Source of the DNA: Bacteroidales bacterium
GTDB lineage: Bacteria; Bacteroidota; Bacteroidia; Bacteroidales; JAUNSR01
Assembly: GCA_030539115.1 (NCBI GenBank)
Contig: JAUNSR010000002.1
Span: forward strand, 36,110-100,109
Direction of reading: 5' to 3'
Length of the DNA stretch: 64,000 nucleotides
Shown here in pieces: positions 56,988 through 64,000 of this stretch; within the stretch, counting starts at the first letter, position 1, and every line of letters starts with the position of its first letter. A program made the translations under genes and the position numbers. The notes below the pieces were generated by a model. It was given only the letters and a program-made list of their open reading frames with translations, was not told the origin of the DNA and did not search any database.

Positions 56988-57386
56988 ATGAGATTGCACA
57001 ATAAAACATTAAAATCAAATCTGCTTCTTATTGTAAAACTGGGTTTTATTTGGGGACTTATTGAAGCTGCACCGGGCTATGTGATTCATATTCTTCATTT
57101 AAACTATTTTATTCCGTTTCTAATTTCCTTTGGAATTGGTTTAATGGTTTATGGAGTTGTGAAAACCAATAATCCCTTGGCGGCGGTTGCAACGTCATTT
57201 ATTGCTTCTTTATTAAAGATGTTGAATCTATTTTTTATAGGTGCTATACCTATTGGCTGGATTATTAACCCTGCAATTCATATTCTTTTGGAGGGATGTT
57301 TTGTTGCTGTAACAGCTGGAATATTTATGGGTGTTGTTAAAAATAAACAATCAAGATATCAATTGGATGTTAAAAGCAATAATTGA
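56988..57386 (+). CDS. Small four-helix membrane protein in the nitrate block
   Basis: A 132-residue integral membrane protein I do not recognise. Four membrane segments are visible: about residues 12-34 (LLLIVKLGFIWGLIEAAPGYVIH), 37-56, 60-83 and 90-117 (ILLEGCFVAVTAGIFMGVV). It has conserved-looking Pro and Gly in loops (EAAPGY, IPIGWIINPA). Its size and shape resemble the S component of an ECF transporter or a small permease, but I find no diagnostic motif. It begins a run with mobA (72 bases downstream), narK and narG, so a role in molybdate, nitrate or cofactor supply is an inference from context only. Confidence 0.7.
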   Translation: MRLHNKTLKSNLLLIVKLGFIWGLIEAAPGYVIHILHLNYFIPFLISFGIGLMVYGVVKTNNPLAAVATSFIASLLKMLNLFFIGAIPIGWIINPAIHILLEGCFVAVTAGIFMGVVKNKQSRYQLDVKSNN

Positions 57387-57458
57387 TTTTGCAGGAATAA
57401 GTGCAGCATTCCGGAGAGGATTCGGTTTTTGCAGTTAGAATGTTATCTCTAATATCGA

Positions 57459-58046
57459 ATGATTAATAATACTTTGTGTGGAGTAGTCCTTGCAGGAGGA
57501 AAGAGCTCAAGATTTGGTTCGGACAAAGCTCTTTCAATGCTTAATGGAAAGACTTTTTTGGAAAACCAAATTCTATTGTTGACTAAATATTGCAGCGAAG
57601 TGTTTATTAGTGGAGATAAAAAAGAGTATGATTTTCTTCAAATTCCAAAAATTAAAGATCTGATTCAAGATAAAGGCCCGATTGGAGGAATCTTTAGTTG
57701 CCTGATAAACTCTAATTATCAATACAACTTGTTTATACCTTGTGATATGCCTCTTATAGATGATGATTTGGTAAGAAAACTTGTCGATGGCATTGAGCCT
57801 GGAAAAGTTTGCTGCTTTTCAAGTAATAAAGAACCGCTTATACCTTTTCCTTTAATTATGCCGACTTGCTGCGTTGATGTAATCAAACAAAATATTGTAG
57901 ATGAACTTTTGGATTTAAAATCAAATATTGAATCAATTGGTTTTAAAAATATAATGATTGATGTATCGGATTTAATCTGTTTAAAAAATATAAACAAGAA
58001 AGATCAGTATATTGAATTGTTTGATGATGGTATATTACAGGGATAA
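57459..58046 (+). CDS. mobA: Molybdenum cofactor guanylyltransferase
   Basis: A 195-residue nucleotidyltransferase that attaches GMP to molybdopterin to make the bis-MGD cofactor used by nitrate reductase. The GTP-binding signature LAGGKSSRFGSDKAL is at residues 12-26. Further conserved parts are ISGDKKEY, IKDLIQDKGPIGGI near 66-79 and FIPCDMPLI (metal Asp) near 95. The length is normal. Its position before narK and narG fits supply of the cofactor to the NarG enzyme. Only mobA, not the rest of the moa/moe pathway, is in the window. Confidence 0.93.
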   Translation: MINNTLCGVVLAGGKSSRFGSDKALSMLNGKTFLENQILLLTKYCSEVFISGDKKEYDFLQIPKIKDLIQDKGPIGGIFSCLINSNYQYNLFIPCDMPLIDDDLVRKLVDGIEPGKVCCFSSNKEPLIPFPLIMPTCCVDVIKQNIVDELLDLKSNIESIGFKNIMIDVSDLICLKNINKKDQYIELFDDGILQG

Positions 58047-58092
58047 ATGTTTATAAATGAATTTGTTGTGATTGTTGTCTGCAAATCAAAGG

Positions 58093-58104
58093 TTATACGT
58101 ATAA
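58093..58104. promoter_or_regulatory. 12-bp palindrome upstream of narK
   Basis: TTATACGTATAA is a perfect palindrome 185 bases before the narK start, a possible operator. Short AT-rich palindromes arise often by chance. Confidence 0.2.
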
Positions 58105-58288
58105 TAAGTCATATTGTTATCATTGATATTAAAAATTGATTTAAAACTATTTAAAACACAATTGAAAAGGAAGATTGCTCGATCTGTAATCAAATAAATA
58201 GTATTGAATATATTGCTGCTTAAGGACTAAGATATTGCGTTATAGATAGTTTTAAAAATAATAGAGGATAAATATAATAAACCTGACT

Positions 58289-59584
58289 ATGGATAATACT
58301 TTTAAAGGAACCCCCTCAAAAGCACTGATTGGAACAACACTCGGGTTTTTCTTCGGATCAGCAGCTGTTTCGCTATTCGGACCATTTCATGATCTTTTTG
58401 CTCAGGAAATGAGTCTTTCAACTACCCAAGTAAGTCTTTTAATAGCTATTCCAACTTTAACAGGCTCTTTATTAAGAATACCATTTGGAGCTTGGGTTGA
58501 TTCAACCGGCGGAAAGAAGCCGTTTTTTATTTTGCTTGTACTTTCATTGGTAGGAATGATTGGAATGAGTTTTTTGCTTTCTTCTACTTACCCCGGTAAA
58601 ATGGATGGAATATATCCTCTGATATTAATTCTTGGTGCTTTATGTGGATGTGGCATAGCAACTTTTTCACCGGGAATAGGGCAAACTTCCTATTGGTTCA
58701 GCCTCGATAAACAAGGTGGGGCTTTGGGTATATTTGGCGGTGCGGGAACTTTGGCTCCCGGCATCTTTGCTCTTCTTCTTTCTGTAACAATGTATGTTTT
58801 AAACATAGTGGAAATATATTGGATGTGGTCAGTATTTCTTTTAATAGGGACTGTTTTATATTATATCCTTGCTAAAAATGCACCATATTTTCAATTTATA
58901 AAAAAAGGAGAATCGATACCTCAAAGTAAACTTGATGCAGAAAAGGCAGGCGAGCAACTCTTTCCAAGTGGAGGAGTAATTCAAAGCTTAAAGGATTCAG
59001 GAAAAATATATCAAACATGGTTTTTGGTAGTAATATACTTCTGTTCATTCGGTGGATTCTTGGCGTTGACGGCATGGTTGCCGACATTTTGGAATAAGTT
59101 CTTTTCTATCGATGCAGTGATGGCAGGAGTGCTTGCTGCTGTATTCTCTATTTTATCTGCATCGATAAGAATTCCAAGCGGAAAGCTCTCAGACAAAGTT
59201 GGGGGAATCAGAGTTTGCATAATATCGATGTTGATACTTTTTGTCTTTTCATTAATAATAAGTTTTAGTAAAACTATCTGGCTTTCCTTATTGTCAACTC
59301 TTTTCATTGCAGCAGCTTTGGGAATGTGTAACGCGGCAACATTTAAGCTTGTGCCAAAGTTTATTCCAAAGGCAGTGGGAGGAGCTTCCGGATGGATTGG
59401 AGGATTGGGCGCATTTGGAGGTTTTGTAATACCTCAATTGATAAGCGTCTTTATTGTTAAAGAAGGATTTATCGGATACTCACATGGATTCCGAATATTC
59501 ACTGCTTTGTCGGTTATAAACATATTGTTGTTGTATTTTGGAATGGTTATCCCCAAAAAAAAGGAGGAAAGTCAAAAAAAATGA
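58289..59584 (+). CDS. narK: Nitrate/nitrite transporter of the NarK family (MFS)
   Basis: A 431-residue major facilitator with about 12 membrane helices. The family motif region is visible: ATFSPGIGQTSYWF and GGAGTLAPGIFALLLS in the first half, and FKLVPKFIPKAVGGASGWIGGLGAFGGFVIPQL in the second. Arginine residues that bind nitrate in NarK sit in helices 2 and 8; candidates are LLRIPFGAWVDSTGG (R near residue 63) and SIRIPSGKLSDKVGG (R near 296). It is encoded 185 bases before narG, consistent with nitrate import or nitrate/nitrite exchange for the cytoplasmic nitrate reductase. Confidence 0.93.
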   Translation: MDNTFKGTPSKALIGTTLGFFFGSAAVSLFGPFHDLFAQEMSLSTTQVSLLIAIPTLTGSLLRIPFGAWVDSTGGKKPFFILLVLSLVGMIGMSFLLSSTYPGKMDGIYPLILILGALCGCGIATFSPGIGQTSYWFSLDKQGGALGIFGGAGTLAPGIFALLLSVTMYVLNIVEIYWMWSVFLLIGTVLYYILAKNAPYFQFIKKGESIPQSKLDAEKAGEQLFPSGGVIQSLKDSGKIYQTWFLVVIYFCSFGGFLALTAWLPTFWNKFFSIDAVMAGVLAAVFSILSASIRIPSGKLSDKVGGIRVCIISMLILFVFSLIISFSKTIWLSLLSTLFIAAALGMCNAATFKLVPKFIPKAVGGASGWIGGLGAFGGFVIPQLISVFIVKEGFIGYSHGFRIFTALSVINILLLYFGMVIPKKKEESQKK

Positions 59585-59655
59585 GACTTTGATTTTATAA
59601 AGTAAAAAATATTTGAAAGTTTTTTTAGAGAAATAATATAATGCAAAAAGACAAG

Positions 59656-59697
59656 GTTCATTGATGTTTCAATTCTCATCAAGTTTTTTGGATGAAC
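59656..59697 (+). promoter_or_regulatory. Nested inverted repeat in the narG leader
   Basis: GTTCAT (59656) and ATGAAC (59692) enclose TTGATG (59661-59666) and CATCAA (59677-59682), giving a nested dyad about 75 bases before the narG start. It may be a regulator site or RNA hairpin. Confidence 0.35.
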
Positions 59698-59769
59698 GGT
59701 TGAATATAAAATCTAAATCGAAACTTTGATATTAAAATATAGTAAAAAAGGTATAAATATTATTTTGTT

Positions 59770-62700
59770 ATGATTGAGGACAATAGACATATAATACCAA
59801 AAAAAGAATATACTTCAGACAACTTTGTTGAAACTGAAATGAAGGACAGAGAATGGGAGAAATTTTATGAAAACAGATGGCATCATGATAAAATTACCCG
59901 TTCTACTCATGGGGTGAATTGTACCGGCTCCTGTTCTTGGAAGATATTTGTAAAGAATGGAGTGGTTACTTGGGAAACTCAACATACTGATTATCCTAAA
60001 AATAGACCTTCTATTCCCAATCATGAGCCAAGAGGTTGTCCGAGAGGTGCCAGTTATTCCTGGTATTTATATAATTCTGGAAGAGTCAAATATCCTATGG
60101 TAAGGAGTTCTCTGATTAGATCTTATCGGGACGAAAAGGAAAAAGTAGGCGACCCTGTTGTTGCATGGGAAAATGTAATGGATAATGAGCAGGCAAGAAA
60201 ACAATATATCTCCCAAAGAGGCTTGGGAGGCTTGGTAAGAATTGGTTGGCATGAGGCTTTGGAAATAATTTCCGCAGCCAATATTTATACTATAAAAAAA
60301 TATGGTCCGGATAGGATTTCAGGTTTTTCTCCTATACCTGCTTTTTCTATGGTTTCATATTGTGCAGGTACAAGATATCTAAGCCTTTTAGGGGGAGCGG
60401 TTTTAAGTTTCTATGATTTCTATTGTGACTTGCCTCCTTCTTCTCCTCAAACATGGGGGGAACAAACCGATGTTCCTGAGAGTGCCGATTGGTATAGTTC
60501 TGATTATTTGATTCTTTGGGGTTCCAATGTGCCGGTAACAAGAACTCCTGATGCTCATTTTATGGTTGAAGGAAGATATAAAGGAACTAAAGTAGTGATC
60601 GTTTCTTCCGATTATAGCGATGCTTCAAAGTTTGCAGATACTTGGATGAGTCCTAAACAGGGAACAGATTCTGCTCTTGGAATGGCTATGGGTCATGTAA
60701 TATTAAATGAATATTATAATAAAAGAAAAGTTCCCTATTTTATAGATTATGTAAAAAGGTTCTCAAATCTTCCGTTCCTTGTTAAACTTGACAATAAGGA
60801 TGACCATTTTGTGTGTGGCAGTATGCTTAGGGCTTCTGATTTTAAAGACAATTTAGGGATAGAGGATAATCCTCAATGGAGACTTATTGTGAAAGATGAA
60901 GCTTCAGGAGAGTTAATGCTTCCTAATGGAACAATCGGCTCTCGCTGGGATAAAAGCGCCAAGTGGAACCTTGATCTTAAAGATGTGAGAAATGAAAAAG
61001 AGATTAATCCAGCTCTTTCCTTTATAGATAATAGAGATGATGTGGTTGAGGTTGAGTTCCCTTATTTTGGCGGTAGTGAATATAAAAATCCTTATTATGA
61101 TGCAGTTGGGAATAACAGCTCTTTTAAAAGAAAAGTTCCGGCAATTAAAATTAAGGATGGAGAAAATGAATTTGTCTGTGCCACTGCATTCGATTTGCTT
61201 TTTGGTAATTATGGAGTCGACAGAGGTCTTGATGATTCGTCTTGTGCTAAAAGTTATGATGATATTGTACCTTTTACACCTGCCTGGCAGGAGAAAATTA
61301 CCGGTGTTCCAAAGCAGGAAGTCATCAGAATTGCAAAGGAATTTGCTTTAAATGCGGAAAAAAACAATGGCTCATCAATGGTTATTATTGGGGCTGGCGT
61401 TAATCAGTGGTATAATACTGACATGACCTATCGTTCGGTTATAACTATGTGTGTATTGTGTGGAACAATCGGTCAGTCGGGCGGAGGTTGGTCTCATTAT
61501 GTCGGACAAGAAAAGATTCGTCCTTTAGCAGGGTGGGGAACACTTGCTTTTGCCAATGATTGGATTAGACCATCCAGACAAATGAATTCAACTAACTATT
61601 TTTATCAGCATACAGATCAGTGGCGTTATGAAAAAGTCATAATGAAAGATTTACTGGCTGTTACTTCCAATACAAAAGAATGGGATGGCATGAGTATTGT
61701 CGATTCTATTGTCAAGGCTCAACGTCTTGGTTGGACACCAACTGCTCCGCAAATTAATATGAACTCTTTGCATGTCGTAAAAAACGCAGAAATTGATGGG
61801 AAAACCCCACAAGATTGGATTGTTGAGAAAATGGGAAAAGGAGAAGTGAAAATGGCAGGTGAAGATATCGATAATCCTATTAACTGGCCAAGAAATCTTT
61901 TTATCTGGCGCTCCAATCTTATCGGATGCAGCGGTAAAGGAATGGAATATTTTATGAAACATTTATTGGGTGCTCAGAATGGTGTGCTCGGTGAGGATAT
62001 TTCAAAATTAGGACTTTCTCTTCCTAAGGATGTCAAGTGGTATGATAATGCTCCGGAGGGTAAGTGTGATCTTGTTGTTACCATTGATTATAGAATGACG
62101 ACCTCTTCTCTTCATTCAGATATTGTTCTTCCTGCTGCAACGTGGTATGAAAAAAATGATTTGAGCAGCACTGATATGCATCAGTTCCTACATCCTTTTT
62201 CTCAGGCTGTAGATCCTGTTTGGGAGGCCCGTTCTGATTGGAATATCTTTAAGGAACTTTCAAAAAATATCTCAGATTTAAGCAAAGGGCATTTAGGAAT
62301 TGAAAAAGATATTATGATGCAGCCTTGGATGCATGATACTCCCGAAGAAATATCAGAGCCAATTACTGTTTCTGATTGGAAATCTCATGGAGTCAATCCT
62401 ACACCTGGTAAAAATATGCCTAATATGGTGATAGTTGAAAGAAACTATTCTCAAATCTTTAATCAATTTACATCTTTAGGCCCTTTAATGAGCACCAAAG
62501 GTAATGGCGCAAAAGGAATTAACTGGAATGCCAAACAAGAGGTTGATTATCTTGGAGAACATAATTTTCTTGTAGAGGAAGATAATATAGCAAAGGGCAG
62601 ACCTAAAATAGATTCCGATATAGATGGAGTAAATACTATTCTTACTCTTTCTCCAGAGAGCAATGGTGAGGTAGGAAAAAAGGCTTGGCAGAGTCTAAAA

Positions 62701-63498
62701 GAAAAAACAGGGAAGGATTTGTCTCAACTAAGTTCGGGACATTTCTCAGATCATATTACTTTTCAGCAAATTGAACGCCAACCAAGAAGAGCTTTTACCT
62801 CTCCTTGTTGGAGTGGAGTGGATTCTGAAGAACTTAATTATAATGCAAGTTATATTAATGTGCATTATTCAATTCCTTGGCGAACTCTTAGCGGAAGACA
62901 GGAAGTTTATCAAGATCATCCTTGGATGATAGATTTTGGTGAAGCATTTGTAACCTATAAGCCTCCTTTGATTACACGAGCTGTAAGCGCTCTTTTAGAA
63001 AAGGTGCCTGATAAAAATAATATTATTGTACTTGCTTTACCAACTCCGCATAACAAATGGACAATTCATTCAATGTGGTCGGATAACTTACTTATGTTGA
63101 CATTGGGTAGAGGAGGTCCTGTGGTTTGGATAAGTGAAAAGGATGCAAATAAGCTGAACATTAAAGACAATGATTGGCTGGAAATGTATAATGACAATGG
63201 AGCTACGATGGCAAGAGCAGTTGTTTCTCAAAGAATGCCTGAAGGTTTGGCATATTTATACCACAATCAGGAAAGAACAGTCAATATGCCTGTTTCTCCA
63301 ATAACCAATCATAGAGGTGGCGTTCATAATTCAATTTCTAAACTTTGTCCAAGGCCTACTCATCAGATAGGCGGATATGCCAATCTTTCTTATAGCATGA
63401 ACTATTATGGAGGCATTGGAGCTAACAGAGATGAAATTGTAATTGTAAGAAAAGTTGATAATGTTGAATGGCAATCTCAGGAATTGTCTTTGGAATAG
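59770..63498 (+). CDS. narG: Respiratory nitrate reductase, catalytic alpha subunit NarG
   Basis: A 1242-residue molybdopterin oxidoreductase closely matching E. coli NarG along its length. The FS0 cluster ligands are H47, C51, C55 and C90 (STHGVNCTGSCSW and RGCPRGASYSW). The Mo ligand is D220 in YCDLPPSSPQTWGEQTDVPESADW, equivalent to Asp222. The C-terminal domain shows YNASYINVHYSIPWRTLSGRQEVYQDHP and the final NYYGGIGANRDE. There is no Tat signal, so the active site faces the cytoplasm, as in NarGHI. NarG reduces nitrate to nitrite using quinol electrons. narH, narJ and narI are not seen within 500 bases downstream, where only repeats occur. Confidence 0.97.
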   Translation: MIEDNRHIIPKKEYTSDNFVETEMKDREWEKFYENRWHHDKITRSTHGVNCTGSCSWKIFVKNGVVTWETQHTDYPKNRPSIPNHEPRGCPRGASYSWYLYNSGRVKYPMVRSSLIRSYRDEKEKVGDPVVAWENVMDNEQARKQYISQRGLGGLVRIGWHEALEIISAANIYTIKKYGPDRISGFSPIPAFSMVSYCAGTRYLSLLGGAVLSFYDFYCDLPPSSPQTWGEQTDVPESADWYSSDYLILWGSNVPVTRTPDAHFMVEGRYKGTKVVIVSSDYSDASKFADTWMSPKQGTDSALGMAMGHVILNEYYNKRKVPYFIDYVKRFSNLPFLVKLDNKDDHFVCGSMLRASDFKDNLGIEDNPQWRLIVKDEASGELMLPNGTIGSRWDKSAKWNLDLKDVRNEKEINPALSFIDNRDDVVEVEFPYFGGSEYKNPYYDAVGNNSSFKRKVPAIKIKDGENEFVCATAFDLLFGNYGVDRGLDDSSCAKSYDDIVPFTPAWQEKITGVPKQEVIRIAKEFALNAEKNNGSSMVIIGAGVNQWYNTDMTYRSVITMCVLCGTIGQSGGGWSHYVGQEKIRPLAGWGTLAFANDWIRPSRQMNSTNYFYQHTDQWRYEKVIMKDLLAVTSNTKEWDGMSIVDSIVKAQRLGWTPTAPQINMNSLHVVKNAEIDGKTPQDWIVEKMGKGEVKMAGEDIDNPINWPRNLFIWRSNLIGCSGKGMEYFMKHLLGAQNGVLGEDISKLGLSLPKDVKWYDNAPEGKCDLVVTIDYRMTTSSLHSDIVLPAATWYEKNDLSSTDMHQFLHPFSQAVDPVWEARSDWNIFKELSKNISDLSKGHLGIEKDIMMQPWMHDTPEEISEPITVSDWKSHGVNPTPGKNMPNMVIVERNYSQIFNQFTSLGPLMSTKGNGAKGINWNAKQEVDYLGEHNFLVEEDNIAKGRPKIDSDIDGVNTILTLSPESNGEVGKKAWQSLKEKTGKDLSQLSSGHFSDHITFQQIERQPRRAFTSPCWSGVDSEELNYNASYINVHYSIPWRTLSGRQEVYQDHPWMIDFGEAFVTYKPPLITRAVSALLEKVPDKNNIIVLALPTPHNKWTIHSMWSDNLLMLTLGRGGPVVWISEKDANKLNIKDNDWLEMYNDNGATMARAVVSQRMPEGLAYLYHNQERTVNMPVSPITNHRGGVHNSISKLCPRPTHQIGGYANLSYSMNYYGGIGANRDEIVIVRKVDNVEWQSQELSLE

Positions 63499-64000
63499 CT
63501 CATTTTATATAATCAATTAAAAGAATATTTCCCGGTTTTTTAATAAAAGCTTTTAGGATAATTCTTTTCACATAATCAGTGAATAGAGTTTTTCCAAACT
63601 TCTTAAAATAAGCTTTGGAAATAAAACCTTTTTGTAAATGCTATTAAAAAGTTTTCTCAAAACTTTTAAAAAAAGCCTTTAAAAAGAATTATAACTTAAA
63701 AATGATTTTAAAATTATTGATAAATAAAAAGTTGTCTTGACAGCTAAGTTGAAGAATATATTTTGATAATAAATCTTATAACATAATTATTATGAGCTGT
63801 TAATAATCATTTTAGTGTTTAATAAGATAATAAATATTGAATAAATGAAACCGCCATAACTCACCTAAAGTTAAGATTCCAAACAAAAGGTATATAAATG
63901 GCGTATTTGTAGCTAATTGTAAAAAATAAAAGGCAAAAAATGTATATAAATGAAACCGCCATAACTCACCTAAAGTTAAGATTCCAAACAAAAGGTATAT
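63499..64000. other. Interval after narG, filled with repeats
   Basis: No start of narH or any other convincing gene appears. The first 340 bases are AT-rich with repeated AAGCTTTTA/AAGCCTTTA-type words; the last 160 bases are two copies of the intergenic repeat. Confidence 0.6.
63841..64000 (-). repeat. Two tandem copies of the intergenic repeat after narG (second cut by the edge)
   Basis: Copy 1 (63841-63911) and copy 2 (63945-64000, truncated) share over 50 identical bases, starting with AAATGAAACCGCCATAACTC. The offset between them is 105 bases. Both are in the same reverse orientation and are the most alike of all copies. Confidence 0.9.

Noticed and set aside
59770..59900. Tat signal peptide on NarG
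   Set aside because: The N-terminus is charged and lacks an RR-x-FLK motif followed by a hydrophobic stretch, so it is the cytoplasmic type.

Overview
The window is about 64 kb of low-GC bacterial chromosome from a member of Bacteroidota, most likely order Bacteroidales. This rests on the gene families (DUF5606, DUF4827, DUF5686, a DUF3276/PUR-type protein, a GxGYxYP protein, a TlpA protein with an N-terminal DUF4369-like region, a two-component 'propeller' sensor). It also rests on promoters of the Bacteroides type (TTTG, 19-21 nt, TAnnTTTG) in place of strong Shine-Dalgarno sequences. I cannot name the species. I saw no rRNA, tRNA, CRISPR array, transposase or phage gene.

Layout. 1-1.5 kb: the 5' part of a propeller sensor gene that runs off the left edge. 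2.3-6.6 kb: an M50-like membrane protease, an 84-bp tandem repeat, a TtcA-type tRNA thiolase, a Cof-type HAD phosphatase and an EFR1-type ferredoxin/flavodoxin. 6.8-18.4 kb: a secreted phosphodiesterase, a Gfo/Idh/MocA oxidoreductase with a secreted GxGYxYP protein, a YfcE-like phosphoesterase, polyphosphate kinase, and a sensor kinase-mazG-yccF operon. 18.7-31.6 kb: a DsbD-type reductase, nrnA-DUF4827-phosphohexomutase, a 5'-nucleotidase lipoprotein, groES-groEL, an AspT/YidE-type transporter and a PUR-family protein. 31.8-39.7 kb: nusB-yajC-ybbR-coaE-DUF5606, a small membrane stress operon (YtxH/holin-like) and uvrA.

40-54.5 kb: a DUF5686 outer-membrane protein; a hemerythrin protein with a LuxR regulator; two tandem DcaP-like porins; a lipoprotein; pflB-pflA; a PerR-reverse rubrerythrin pair with a clear operator; and a TlpA-like lipoprotein. 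54.9-63.5 kb: an ADP-ribosylglycohydrolase-fold protein that has lost key metal ligands, ComB, and a nitrate block (small membrane protein, MobA, NarK, NarG). The nitrate block, pyruvate formate-lyase, hemerythrin and rubrerythrin fit an anaerobe that can respire nitrate and handles oxygen, peroxide or NO stress.

The least explained content is intergenic. (1) A palindromic repeat family of about 70-100 bp occurs in seven copies at five sites; one copy supplies the stop codon of a gene and two follow narG. (2) An 84-bp tandem array has an A-B-B-A arrangement with compensatory stem changes. (3) A 21-bp-phased array of TCGACGGTCAAAATTT lies between two convergent genes, and the same word recurs as an inverted pair at 51.7 kb. 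These are the best candidates for undescribed elements.
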